Assembly (NCBI GenBank): GCA_948474755.1
Contig: CAOLHI010000559.1
Coordinates: 248,001-312,000, forward strand
Source: Ctenosaura bakeri
Taxonomy: Eukaryota; Chordata; Lepidosauria; Squamata; Iguanidae
Length of the DNA stretch: 64,000 nucleotides
Reading direction: 5' to 3'
The translations under genes and the position numbers were made by a program. Shown piece after piece: positions 33,956 to 46,651 of this stretch; the first letter of the stretch is position 1; every line of letters starts with the position of its first letter. Below the pieces are notes generated by a model that saw nothing but the letters and a program-made list of their open reading frames with translations, did no database searches and was not told where the DNA came from.

Positions 33956-35649
33956 TGCTTGTGACCAAACTACATTGCATGAATGGCTGGACACTTCCAA
34001 AAGTATGAGTAAGCAATAAGAAACTGTGCAGAAACGTTATCTTTTTTTTTTTTTCCACCTGGGACAATACTGCCAAAATTATTCATTCTTGCCTGCAATG
34101 ATGAACACAAAGATTTACTGTGCTGTTAATAGGAGACTTCAATAGTGTTATAAAGATAGTGGTGAATTAGCTATCAAGAGACTGATTCTTTGATTCTAAA
34201 TGATAATTTGGAAATGATGGGTAGAAATCAACCACAAAAGACATAGAACTGTCATTCTTATTTGCTGTCTCTTCTTTTTCTAGTGAATAAATCTCAATAG
34301 ATGTTGCAGTCAATTGTACAAGATGGATACCCTTCTCAGAGAAGGTGGTGTTTCAGCTTCTGAATCCTTTGTTAGTTGACTGTACTACTGTTGCATGTAC
34401 ATGTACTCCTGTGTGTTAAACTGTGTATGTTGTTATTTGTATATGTTTTGAATGGTAAGAATTACAGTTCAAATATAGATGACCCTCAGTCAGTTGACAA
34501 AAATGATATGGCTGTATTGCATGTATATGGAACACAGCAATGGTACAAGACAACATTGCAAAATGGCAGCAGTAATCTATTTTGAGAATTGGATTTAACT
34601 CTTTCATTCACAATGAACAAATGCTTTGCTAAACTTATGGATCACAACAGAAACCAGTTACAGCTGAGATTGGCCTTCTACTTCCATGTGCAATCTCAAG
34701 CCACAGGAATTTACTGATCTTCAAACAGACTTTGTTCTAAAGGTAGTAGTTCTTGGCTGCTTTTATATAATGCTGTAGTACATGAAAAGGAATCACTCTG
34801 AGAGAGCAGAACAAAAAGTTAGAAGGAATGTATTTTTTAATTTTAGTTAATAAGAACTGGCATACTTCAGCTTCAATAAAATCTTATAAATGAAAGACAG
34901 TTGTTACAATGAAGCCTACATTTATTTTGCTGTAAGGGAATTATAACACATCCTAGTTTACATACAGGAATGTGAGGTTTTATTAACACTCAGATATTTA
35001 TTGGTCGTAAGCCAGTAAAATTGCTTTGCATTTTGGTCACAAGGGACACTTATTTCTATCACAGAGAAGGCTTAGTTGAGATTGTTGTTCTGACATTCCT
35101 TTCATCTTATGGATGTTGGGTAGAGTTTTACTAGAAGCTTTTTTAAATTGATTAGTTAGAACATAGAAAGTGATTCCACTAAAATCTCATATAGACATTT
35201 TTACTTGCAGGTGCCTATCTTATGGTAGAAATAAAAGATTTATATTTGTGATATCAGCATGTGCCACAAATGATTGTGACAAACTCATTAAGATATTAAG
35301 GCTAGCTTAGCTTTATCATATATGTAAAATTCTAATAGATAAATTTAACCTGCAACTACAGCAAGGCCTTGTGGCTGCAAAAATGTTTGTATACTTTCCA
35401 ATATACAATGTGATTATTCCTCTTCGTTAACTACAGTTCTTAGAGATAATGAAGGCTTTCTTCTTCTGGTTCTTTTCAGAGCATTCTATTCAATAGTTCA
35501 AATCTTCATGAACATTCTGTGATTTTGCACCTTGTACCTAGGTAATCTGGGACCTAAGCCGCTCCCAGATGCGAAATTTGATAGCAAAACATCTGCATCA
35601 GTTTTTCTGGTCTCTTGTGGAAAATATGCTGTATCTTTCCAACTTCCTA
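33956..35649. other. Non-coding stretch, nothing recognised
   Basis: AT-rich; a T-run at 34042-34054. No gene or repeat family recognised. Confidence 0.5.
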
Positions 35650-35849
35650 TTGTTGTCGTTGTGTGCCTTCAAATTACTTCCAGCTTACAGTGACCCTAAG
35701 GTGAACCTATCATGAGTTTTTCTGGGACTGAGAGTGTGTGATGAGCCCAAGATCTCCCAGTGGGTTTCCATGGCAAAGTAGTGAATTGAACCCTGGCCTC
35801 CAGAGTTGTAGTTCAGTGCTCAAACCAATACACCATGCTGGTTCCTCCC
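35650..35849 (-). mobile_element. Sauria-type SINE
   Basis: In plus orientation it begins with the complement of the BovB-like tail (TTGTTGTCGTTGTGTGCCTT, then TTACAGTGACCCTAAGGTG). It continues through CAGTGGGTTTCCATGG and GAACCCTGGCC (complement of the B-box region) to CCAATACACCATGCTGG (complement of the A-box head). Full-length, moderately diverged. Confidence 0.85.
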
Positions 35850-36026
35850 ACTCTCTATATGTTCTGCATATATACTCTTAAAATGTTGAATACATCTTCT
35901 TTCATGAAGAGTATTCTTCATATGTCTTAAAGAATGGTATCTGTCAGCTAAGCAAGTTTGTCTTCCCAATAAAAATTCCTCCCAAATCTGTTCCAGAAAG
36001 CTCAGAGCTCATTTGGGATGACAGGA

Positions 36027-36969
36027 TGTTACCCTGATTTCTGGGGTCCCTTGGGGGACATCTCAATGTGCTCCACATGATGGGGAATAGAAACTAGCCA
36101 GAGCACAAGCAATCGCAATGCGAGAGTCAGGGTAACCCAATGGGGTCTTTTTACCCAGTTTTTACGGGGTCAGGCCAAGCCAAAAACCAAATGAAAATGT
36201 CTAATAAATGATTTTATTGAATGAAAGTCAATCAACGCAATCACTCACACACTCACGCATCAACACAATCACTCACACACTCACTCAAGACCTATTAAGA
36301 AGCAAAAGAGAGGAAACTGGATAGGGGAATACTGAAGCGATTGTAGCGGAGGTAATACTGCACCTTTTCCTGAAGTCCTTCCTGAAAGACAGTGAAGAAG
36401 TGGAGCTCAACATGAAGAGGCCTGAGGGGTTTACTCAATGGAGATGGAGAAACGGTCTGCTGCGATGACCGGGAGTGATCCAAAGAAACTCCCAAAAACT
36501 GGGACTATTTGTAGGGGAAAAGGTACCTGGAGGGCTAATCCTTTCCTGGGGAGAACAATGGGTGTTGCAACGGAAAAGAAGCTCCACGATGGCAACTCCT
36601 TTTGCATGATGAGATCACAAGGTGTTGCCAAAGTTTCAGGATCTTCAATTGCATTGGGTTTTGGTGTGAATTTATGTAGATGGTCCTTGCCTGATAAGAT
36701 TTTATTGCTATCGGTGCTCAACTTCGGGAAAAGATGCTAATCCCCTCAAGTTGGCTCCTCAGCAGCTGAGGACCTTTTGTTTACTGTGGGTTTGCACAGC
36801 TTGAGGTCTCCTGGGGCTACGTGACAGGGATTTTATTGGCCTGACCTGGTTTTCGATCGTTCAACTGTTGCTGCCTATGTGCTCATCCAGGTGATCTCTC
36901 AGGCACATTGAATCATATTTTAATATCAAAATTGTAGATCCCAGGACAGGGTTTTCCAGTGGGGTAATA
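36027..36969 (-). mobile_element. Solo LTR of an unnamed LTR retroelement, copy 1
   Basis: Its closest relative is at 44095-45019. On the minus strand it would run from about 36969 to 36027. The 3' end GGGTAACA keeps the AACA terminus; the opposite end is decayed (TATTACCCC). A polyadenylation signal AATAAA lies on the minus strand at 36218-36213, and a TATA-like CTACAAATAG near 36510, spaced as promoter and R region of an LTR. A 28-base tandem duplication lies at 36233-36286. No internal region adjoins it, so it is a solo LTR. No clear target duplication. The small open frames crossing it are not genes. Confidence 0.7.
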
Positions 36970-39900
36970 AGTGGGGATGGAGAGAGAAAAAAGAAAACCC
37001 ATTGTGTGCGTTGAGTCTGCAGCATTAGCATTGTATAGCACCTATACTGTTAGCATGGTTCTGAATGCTCTATAGAACTAATTGGATATTCTTCACTGTT
37101 TAAGGAACAATAGTATAATTCTTGAATAGAAAACTGATGATAAAAGTTATTTTCCTTTGTATAAAATTAAGATAATAGCCTGTCTATAAAATATTGTGTA
37201 TATTTATTATAATGCAAAGAAAGTGCTTAGGTGGCGATGCAGGCATTCTGCTCTTGTTTCTTTCCAAATTTTTCTGTTTAATAGATTCTTCAGCTTTATG
37301 TTTCAAATAAGGCTTCATAAATTAACCTTGCATTAAACACTATTTGTTTGACGGCCTTGGTTGGCAATTACAGTATGTTGTTTTGCTTCAGCATAGCCTT
37401 TACAGGCTCCACTTTGGTACTGTTTTATGAGAAACCTTTCTATTCAATTTTGAGCCATAAATTGATGGAACATACTTGCTCTTTATAACATAAGAGAATG
37501 GTGGGAACATTTAGTAAAATTACTGAGGTGTGACAAATATCAAGACACAAATAGTGCATAAGCTGTTGCTATATCAGCATAAAATCAGCAGAGTGAGTAC
37601 CTTCGGTAAATGGATGTAGACATAAAATATTGTAGCATGTGGTGGAGCGGGGGAGGGGAAGAGAAATGGAATAATTTAACATAAAATGAGTACAGGGAAA
37701 CCTTACCTATAAAATGCCTTGAAATACAGCTCACAGTGAAGGTGCAGCTTTTTCTTGATAGAAGCCACATTTAAGAGAGGATTGAAATGGTTACCCTCAA
37801 TTTGCAGCCCACAAACAGAGAAGTGAATTGTGGGCAGCTATTTCAGTGCTGTTTGGGGAAAAAGCAGTTTGCTACTCTTCAGTCACATGGTTTCAATGTG
37901 GGAGCAGTTACCATAGTAATATGGGCTTCTCCTCTTGGTTTTAAAACTTCTTTTTTAAACAATAGACCCCTCTGTCCTTCTTTTTCCAAGGTCTCATGAT
38001 TCGTCTCATGACATCTTCTGTCCGTTGATTTTAAGGTTCATTCCAAAATGCTTCTCCTCCAAAATGAGACACATCCCAAAATGGTAAATATATATATCAG
38101 GCCTAGAATGATCACTTATGAGTCAAGGTACACCTGTCAAGGTAAAGTGTGCAAAGATTGAAGGATGTCATATTATCACTTCAGAAAAGAAGCAAGTTGA
38201 AAGCATATCCAGTGAACAACAGCTAAGTACTCACCCAACAATTTAAAAATCACATTAATTTATCTTTTGCAGAATCTTCATTAATGTGGCCTACTATTAC
38301 ACTTTGTAACTGGTGGAAAATCCCCAGAGTTTAGAAAAAGAATATCTCAACTCTTGCTCAGTTGCATTAAACACACATACATGAACACATATACAGACAT
38401 AACTAGAGGTTCTGGGAATCTGAACCTTCACTTCTGACACATTGTTAGTGAGCTATGGCTCCTTCAGTAATAGAAGGGGAGGTGCTTCAATGTATGGGTA
38501 GAAGAAGAATATATATATATATTTGTCCAGACCTGATGCTGTACTGGGATAGTTTTGGCAGTTGCTGCCTTTACTTCCTTTATAATGATACAGATATGGA
38601 GGGAGTGATGTCATATTGTTAGTACCACTACAGAATGGAGTGGGATGGATCAGTGGCAGCTACAAAGTCTTGGTTGTACCCCCACAACCACCTCCTTTCT
38701 GTTTTCCAGTCTTTCTGCCAGTTCTCAAAGTTAATGCAAGCTGTGACAGGCTGATTTAGGGTCATGGAGGAATTTCCACTTCCCACGGAACTTAAAATGT
38801 CTACATAACACTGACTCTGGGAGAGATTGTGGGACAACTGGTTCTGAGTGGTGCTGTTTAAATACCTGGCCAGTTTATTGGTAGTCCTGAGCAGTGGAAA
38901 AGAAGATAAGAATTACCTGTGAAAATTATTTGGCATTTTCATGTGTGCAGGAAAGAGGACTTTCCAGACTAGGCCCATGGGTTATGGGGCACTGGACAAG
39001 GGAAGGGTACCTTCTTTGTGAGTAGCTTTTTTAATATATTCCCCTTTCTTGAGTGAGGAGATTTAAAGGGAGAAGGATCACCTGGACAGATCTCCAATAG
39101 CAATGTATGGCTAACCAATTTCTCAGCATTTGATATGGCTTGCAGATAGAGAATATGTAGCCTATCTATGCCTGACTGAGGAGGAAACTGAAATGGGTCT
39201 GTTCCTCAGCAATAGATCACACTAAGTAAACCCATCCTGCAGATATTTTGTAAATAATTAAACAAAGTGTGACCTTACTTAAAACCATCAGTAATGTACA
39301 GTCTTATTGTTTCTGTTTGGAGAATAAGGCTGCATTACACTCATCTATAACTAAGCAATGACAGGATGTTGGTCTGGGTCACAATTCATCGTTCTACCAC
39401 TGCTCAGTTATTGATGATTTCAGTATGTCTTAAGTGTCTATGTCTAACTCATAGTCAGTGAAGCAGGAGTGAAAGAGAAATGAAAGAGACAATGACTTTG
39501 AGACAGAACATTTTTTTTTAAAAAAAAATCCCAATCCAGTAGGTATTCAGAACCAAGGCTGTAGATGGATCTCCTCGGTTCTAGCAGAGTGAGGCACTAT
39601 ATGTCCATCAACTTGTTTTAAGACTGAAGAATATGAAGTTGATGAGAGGCATGGCTCTAATAGCTAAATTACTTAACAAAACAGCATTTGTGCCATTGTT
39701 GAATGATGTGTCTTTGTGTTTTGTGAGTGGCTGCTATCACTTGAGTCATTTAAGACAGTGTTATGGAGGCCATCTGATGTGAGGGTCAGTAATTTTTCCC
39801 CAGTGTGCCAGTACCATATTTGTACCCGTTGGTATAATTATTTCTTTGTTTCCTAGAAACTTCCCAGAGACTGCCAACCAATGGTTCATGGAGTGGCACA

Positions 39901-40243
39901 ATTTCCTGGATCACCACTTTGAAGAGCACTCTAGTCTATTGGCTGTAGAGCCAAGTGAATATAAGGCGAATGGTGGCTCTTTTCTTGTGTTCTTATGATT
40001 GCTTTTTTTTTTTTTGCTTTGCTCAAGATCTGTTGACATAACCACTAGAATTAAGACTTTCTTCCTCCTTCTGCTATATCCCACCATGGTGCCAAAAATC
40101 TACATTCCAGAGTCATGGGGAGTTGGGGGAGGAGTACACCAGTTCCTACAGAAAGAGAAGATCCAATGGAAGTCGAACACTGTCTCTTGGTCTTTATCTT
40201 TGATTTTTTAAAAATAGTGCTTTATTTGTGTTCTTTAATCATA
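36970..40243. other. Non-coding stretch, nothing recognised
   Basis: A short AT repeat lies at 38509-38522. I looked here for gag or pol sequence, because LTR copies lie on either side, and found none. Open frames are all 70 codons or shorter. Confidence 0.5.
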
Positions 40244-40743
40244 GGCCCTTTCCTCACGAGGTGAGTGAATCGCTCCGTGCCATTACTCACCGCTTCTTCT
40301 TGGCTCGAAGCAACATGGACTCTCCCTTAAGCCCTTCCACACGGCTCCTCTGTTTGTTCCAGGGTGATGCGGAGCAGTGCCAGGTCTTCAGGTCCACACT
40401 GGTGAGGCTTACAAAATGGTGGCTTCCGGTTGTTTGTGGGTCCGTACCAACTGCTGAAGCTGGCCACGGCCACATCCCACCCTCCGCTGATCACAGGCTC
40501 GCATTGGTGTGAATCTGCACATCGGCACAATTGAGCAGGAACGAAATGGCGTGCTCTGGAAAATTGAAACACCTTTTTTTCTGGTCTTCACATAGTGCAC
40601 TGGAGGACCATTTGGGGGCATTTTGGATCAGACTTAGGTGCGGAACTAAGGTAAATATTCTGAACCTAGTCCGATCCAAGGTGCGGACAACCTCCATGAC
40701 AGGACGCCTTGGCCCATCTTAACTTCCCCGTGTGGAAAGGGCC
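40244..40743. mobile_element. 500-bp GC-rich MITE, GGCC-TIR group, with ATA duplication
   Basis: The left end is GGCCCTTTCCTCACGAG and the right end in reverse complement GGCCCTTTCCACACGGG. ATA flanks both sides (40241-40243, 40744-40746). The interior shares ACAAAATGGTGGCTTC and CACAGGCTCGCATTGGTGTG regions with the inverted copy at 51931-52385. GC-rich against an AT-rich background. The several overlapping frames inside carry no transposase motif. Confidence 0.78.
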
Positions 40744-43700
40744 ATAATGTCACTTTTGATTGCCAAGTTGCTATTGTTCCTTTACTGTATTCTTTTGTCA
40801 TTTATTAACAAATGTTGTGTCATTAGCTCATCCTGGTTAGAAATGTTTAAAATAAATAAAAATACATACATAACAATATTTATTGCAAGACATCAAGAAA
40901 AAATAATATCTTGACAGAGCAATAACTTAAATGTAAGATCTATAATTGACAAAACCGTGGCCATCAGGAGATATGATACGCAGGTTCCTAGATCTTAGAC
41001 TTAATTCCACACTGCTTATTCTTTGCTTTCTTTGTTTAAATAGATGACTGAACTAATGGAGCTAGCCATGTGAATAAGCACAGACAATTACAGAACACAT
41101 TGCAGAAAGTTGTGTGCTTGAACTAATATTACATGCCTCATATCCTTGATATTATCAGTTCTTCAGCATTATTTTAAGTGAAAAGCACTGTGCTATAATA
41201 TCAGTCAGTGGTTTATTTATGATGATAGTATATTTAAGCTTACATCACATTGGTTTCATTGTGAGTTACAATAGTGATGCAACCATCCATGTTAGCATGT
41301 GCTAGTTTCAATATTAGGTGTGTGCTCTAGATTCTTACAAATCTAGAATCAAATTCACTGGATCGGATAGATTGCAATGGTGTTTCAATATTTATGGGTC
41401 CCTGCTGAAGGGACCAAATCTGAAGCTGAACACGGCTGTTGGAGTTTTGTTGGAGGGACACAGAGAACCCAACAGTGTATCTCCAAGAACTGGTACATTT
41501 CTCCTCAAGGTCTCCACATAAGGAAAGCATCAGTGTGGGAAGAAAGCTGAGGGAGAGGATAAAACAGGTCTACTTTCTAGTTACAATGGATCACAAGAAC
41601 TCTCCAATCACACAGAAAGGTCTTGAAATAATGTACTGTGAGACTGATCCAGGGTTTAGTTTTTAATAATAGTCTGTCCAAGAAATAATAATAAAACTGA
41701 CCTTTTCATGGAGCCTATGGGACCAGGGAAGAAGTAGCACTGGATTTTTTGCTTAGAAAAGTGTTGAAATACTTCTACACCAGTCTTTATATGTTCTGCC
41801 ACCATTATCTAGCCCTGTCTTGTACTTTTTGTGACTTTGGTACTATTTCAGCAGGAAAAAAAGTATCTAAACTGATGCTAATTCATATTAACCTCCAAAC
41901 CACTGAATTTCTGGAAAGTCAAGGAATACCTTTATGATATATGCCATTGTTATAAAATTGTCCAATAATCTATGGAGTGGGGTAGGAGAAGCAAAGCTCT
42001 TTCCCTTTTTCCCTACCCATTTTGAAAACTCCCCATCAGTCCAAACCTCTCCTGTAAGTTTGGTTTCTTAAGTAGGTCCACCACTGTTTGCTGTCATTTT
42101 CATAAGAATTTCCCTTATCAGCACTCAAATCCTATGAGGTTCAATGCATTCCTTTTTTGGAGATCTCAGAACACTAAAGGTTGTTTGTGATGTCATGCAC
42201 TTGTATTGGGAAATGTTTAATTTATTGGATGCATAATAGAGTACAAGGAGCTGTTGTAGAGGGAGAAAGGAATGTTGGAGTGAATGCTGATTGGTGGAAA
42301 GTTTGTGGAGATTGCATAAGGCTGACAAATGGCAGTTTGTGAGTTGATATTATTTTGGGGATTGGTATGGTTGGTCTGGCTGAAAGGGTATGAAAGACTT
42401 AAGGTAAAGAGCCAGTCAGGTTTAGGAATAAATTAGTGGTGTTTTAGGGTACAAGTTAGCTAGGGAGGAGTTTGTGTGTGTGTGTAGTGTTTTAAATATA
42501 ATAAATATGTAATCTGCTTAACTTGTTAAACTATGTTTAACTTTCATAAATAAAGAATTGTTTTTGTTTCTATACATCTTTGATTTCTGGGAACACTAAC
42601 TAATTGAAAACTTGGATTCAGACAAGGTATCTGTGGTGAAGGCACTGAATATAGAGCAGTGGTATCCATTAGAGACAGAAGTTGCATAAATCCTCATAGG
42701 AACATTTAGGACATTTAGATGCTTCCCACAGTAGGTGTCATACAAAGGAGAGCAGGAAGAAGTCCTTGTACTAGTGGCAGAGGTGGGGATCAGGGAAAGT
42801 TCTCCCTCTTGGTGATTACAGTGAGCACTATGGAAGACGCCACATTTTGTGGATTAAAAGGTAGAAAGCCCACATTTGGCTACAGTGCTGAGACTTCCTG
42901 AGGGAAACCCTCACAGTTTGTGGCAAGGGATAGATTTCTAGAGAAAAAATTCCAACATTTGGTGGCAGCATAGTGAGATAAGTGTCGGAAATCCCCACAA
43001 TGCTTCCAAACTCTGCTTCTGATTTTCAAAACAGGCCTTGGTATAGGGTCAGATGGATGCAGTGAGGGACAGAGAATAGGAGATTTCCTTTCTGAGAATT
43101 GTTTTCTGGCAGGAAATTTTGGGCTAAAAGTTCCAGATTCAGTTGTGAACCATCCCAAAGCTGGACTTTCAATCCAAATGTGTTGAATCTTTTGCTTCTG
43201 TACAAAAATGGGTCAACCTGAAAAAAATGTATAGAAAACTGCATTGGGAACTGCATATGTAGACATGCACACATTTCCATCTTTGGATTAAAAGCACAAT
43301 GTGATATCAATATCAGATGGAACATACTTGACATCATAAAAAACTAGAACCTTGACAAGATTGAGCTTGACAGATTCACACATTCCTAGAAATAACTCTT
43401 TTAGGGTCAGGGGGCAAAAAAGAATGCATGGCAAACAGAAATAGCTTTTCTTCAGCAGTGTAAACTGGGACAGAAATAATTAACAAAGAGAGATGGATGC
43501 CAGTTTGGAAGACAGCTCATATGCTAGCTTATGCCTGACCAGCTGCAGTCAATGGGACATAGCTGACCTAACTAATGACCCATTCAGACTTGATATGATT
43601 TATGCAAGAAATTGGTAATCAAATTAATGTCCTTGAATTCATCCAGAGATTTTCCCCACTCCTAAATCTTGAGTTACTTTACTGCTGATGCTAGAAGACT

Positions 43701-43874
43701 TTAGACATGTAGACATCAGGACACTCATCTATGGCTTCTTTCTATAGCAAACAACATATTCTGAGAAAAGTCCACATTTTCAACACGTTACATAGCATGA
43801 GTCAAACTAACCTATATAGTTGCATATCAGATCAATATCAGCACTGAAATTGATGAATTGGAGTCAGATCTAGT
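40744..43874. other. Non-coding stretch, nothing recognised
   Basis: Short TG run at 42472-42485. Open frames are 103 codons or shorter, without domains. No repeat family recognised. Confidence 0.5.
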
Positions 43875-43995
43875 AGATTCACTAAAATCCATGGGACTTA
43901 CTAAGTAGATCCTCTAAAATCTATGGGACTTAAATTAGTCACAGCTAACTTATATCCTATTGATTTCAATGGGGTGAACAAGTCAAAATAAAACT
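43875..43995. repeat. Fragment of a common reptile dispersed repeat, with 32-bp tandem duplication
   Basis: AAAATCCATGGGACTTA at about 43883 is repeated 32 bases later as AAAATCTATGGGACTTA. TATTGATTTCAATGGGG follows at about 43959. The phrase 'ATT-GATTTCAATGGG-ACTTAC' is widespread in squamate DNA; I cannot name the family. Confidence 0.4.
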
Positions 43996-44064
43996 TCATG
44001 TAAGTAGATTTTGTTTTGATGGTAGTAGAAAGACAATTTATTTGTCCCAGTTACTGCTTACTAA

Positions 44065-45195
44065 GGCCATTTCTGCATTACACTGTTATAGTGCTGTTAG
44101 CCTGAAAATCTGGGGGTCCCAGAAGGACACCTCAATATGCTCCAAGTGATGGGGAAAGTAAGCTCAATGGAGCACAAGCAGTAGCAATGCAAGAGGCAGG
44201 GTAACCTAGTGAGATCTTTTACCTAGTCTTTACGGGGTCAGGCCCAGTCAGAAATCACACAAAAAGGTCCAGTGAATGGCTTTATTAAACAGTAGTGGCA
44301 CTCATCAACACAAATACTCACACGCATGTTCAAGGGCTAAAGAAAAATAAGGAGTGGAAATAAGATAGAGGGATTGTTGAAGGATTCGTATTTTGAGTAA
44401 TACTGCACCTTTTCCTGAAGTCTTTGGTCCGGAAAGCAGCAAAAGAAAAGGAACCCAGTGAAGAGACACTGAGGGGATCATGCGGCTAATCGAGAGGGGG
44501 AACGGTCAGTTGGTATGACTGGGAGGCATCCAAAAAACTAGTAAAAAACGGGGACTATTTGTAGGAAAAATTTACCTTAAGGGCAAATCCTCTCCTGGGA
44601 AGAACAAACGGGACAGCAATGGAAAACAACTTCACACCGGCATCTTCTTTGATATTGGAAGATAACAAGGTGTTACCCAAGTATCAGGATCTTCTGCCGC
44701 TTTGGGTTGCAGTGTGAGTTTATGTAGATGGATTTTGCCTGATAAGGCTTTATTGCTTCCAGCGCCCAACTTTGTGGGAAAACTCTTAATCCCTTCAAGT
44801 TGGCTCCTTAAAGGCTGATGATCTCTTGTCCGCCGTGGGTTGGCACAGCTTGAGGTCTCCTGTGGCTACGTGACTGGGGAGTTTACTGGCCTGACCTGGT
44901 TCTTTCGATCGTATGGCTGCTGTTGCCTACATGCTCATCTGGGTGACCTCTCTGGTGGGTTAGATTAATTTTATATCAAAGTTGTAGACCCAGGGACAGG
45001 GTTTACCAAGGGGGCAACAGTGATATGGTTCCACTTTCAACATCCTATAGAATTCTGGGGTTTGCAGTTTAGGAAGGTGCATTTAGAGTTTTCAGCCAGA
45101 GAGTTCTTTGGCCTCAGTAAACTACAAACCTCAGAATTCCAAAGGATGTTGAAAGTGGAATAACAGCACCATAGCTGCATAGGGTGGAAATGGCC
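44065..45195. mobile_element. 200-bp GGCC-TIR MITE split by a solo LTR
   Basis: The left piece 44065-44094 starts GGCCATTTCTGCATTACAC. The right piece 45020-45195 continues with TTCCACTTTCAACATCC and ends GGTGGAAATGGCC. Together they make a MITE like 60582-60783. The LTR at 44095-45019 lies between, so the MITE is older than the LTR insertion. Confidence 0.85.
44095..45019 (-). mobile_element. Solo LTR, copy 2, nested in a MITE
   Basis: Read on the minus strand the LTR starts TGTTGCCCCCTTGG and ends GGCTAACA, the TG...CA termini of LTR retroelements. A polyadenylation signal AATAAA lies on the minus strand at 44286-44281. GTGC (44091-44094) and GTGA (45020-45023) flank it, a 4-bp duplication with one change. 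The MITE sequence resumes directly after it. It is similar along its length to 36027-36969, with many substitutions. Internal genes are absent, as expected after recombination between two LTRs. Assignment to Gypsy or ERV is open. Confidence 0.8.
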
Positions 45196-45857
45196 TTTGT
45201 GTCCTGATGAGTACTTTGGGATATAACAATTAGAATGACATGGTTTGATTTAACACTTCCATCTGTTATTATGTAAAATGCACCAGCAGTTATTGCAATT
45301 GCCAGCTAAGTTAAACTCCTGTCCTCCAAATTTCTTTCTCCAAAGTATAATATAGTATGTAAAGATTCATTGAACAGAAACAACATTTAGATTGATTTAG
45401 TTCTCTACTTGCTTTTAAAGGTCAAATACAGTTTGCAGCCTCTGAGCCTCATTATAGCTTATAGTAGACAAATCAGAGTGAAAAACATTCTCTTTGACTT
45501 CATCAGATTTCCTGTATCAAGTTCAGTTCCTTATAAAATTGCATTTCACCATTTCCCATTACAATAGGCACAAGCTCGTGGTACCTTGACAAGATGATTT
45601 AGATTTTCTTAAATAGTTCTTTAGTTTTTCTGGTAGGAGCAGGGACCCAGGATATAGGATTGGCCCAAACTTCCCTTTTATAAAATAGAGATCAAACTAA
45701 AGCAAAATAAAGCAGAACCAGCCACATGGTAAGGATGCAAAGAATATTTAAAAAAATTGAAATCATGTTTTTGAAAGTTGAGAAATGGTGGTGAGAAGAA
45801 TCCTAGACTGGTGAGAATCTCCAAAGTTTCAGACTTATTTTATTCACAGTTTGCACA
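45196..45857. other. Non-coding stretch, nothing recognised
   Basis: No gene or repeat recognised. Confidence 0.5.
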
Positions 45858-46024
45858 TTTATTTATTTATTTATTTTGCACAGATAGCATAATAACATTG
45901 TCTGTATGGGGAATAATATTTCACAGAAATATCCTTTTCTGCTCCAGAAACACTGCTCCATCTTTAAAAAATCCTGTTTTCTGAACAAAACAATCACATG
46001 TGAACTGTGCACAGACTAAGTGTC
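45858..46024 (+). repeat. (TTAT)n then palindromic TTTTCTG-CAGAAAA repeat, fourth locus
   Basis: A TTAT run (45858-45876) precedes units TTTCACAGAAAT, TTTTCTGCTCCAGAAAC and TTTTCTGAACAAAA. The block ends with AATCACATGTGAACTG then TGCACAGACTAAG, recognisable as the ACCACATG-AAATTTT-GTGCAGAATAAG signature seen twice near 5461 and 5600. Confidence 0.5.
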
Positions 46025-46234
46025 AAATTGGGGATTAGCTTGGAACACTATGTCTAAGATTATCTTGCAGAAGAAAGACCGTTGACAAAATTATGAGTAC
46101 TTCCTTAGAGATGAAATTTAGTGAAGAATTACATCTCTAATATATGCATGGCTGATGCATAGGCTCCACAAAGAAGAAACCCAAACCATGATCTAAGTGT
46201 GGGCCACAATATGGTCACCAGCCAAAAAGGCTAT

Positions 46235-46651
46235 GTCCATTTCTGCATGGTGTTGCAATCCTGCGATGGGGACACAATAGCAGTGGTCTGCGGATTGCGT
46301 TTTTGCACAACATTATCGTAGTCTCACCACCAACCCATCCCCCCCTATCATGACTGCGGGACATTCACTTAATGGAAAAAATCTGTTAAGTGCCCATGAT
46401 CACATGACACTCCCATCACTCCCAGCTGTGCAGAAGGGGTGGAAATGTGATCACATGCTTCCTTCCCTAGGGCAGCATAGGAAAGAAGCCAAATGCACTG
46501 TGGAAGGCAAGTGCGTGTCACTCACCCTCCCTTCCGCAGGGATCTGGCTGGGTGCAGAGGGTAGCATACCTATCACACTCCCATCCTGGTGAAAGTGCTG
46601 CCAGGATTGCGATGGGACATTGACTAGAGCTGGTAAAGTGCAGAAATGGCC
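46235..46651. mobile_element. MITE, GGCC-TIR group, about 415-bp type, with TAT duplication
   Basis: The left end is GTCCATTTCTGCATGG and the right end in reverse complement GGCCATTTCTGCACTTT. TAT flanks both sides (46232-46234, 46652-46654). The interior is shared with 19647-20052 and, inverted, with 5777-6199. Non-coding. Confidence 0.75.

Noticed and set aside
36027..45019. A full-length LTR retroelement on the minus strand, with the two LTR copies as its ends and 7 kb of interior
   Set aside because: The LTR at 44095-45019 is flanked on both sides by the two parts of a single MITE and has its own 4-bp duplication, so it is a separate solo insertion. The region 36970-44064 has no gag or pol sequence, and the two LTRs are diverged from each other.
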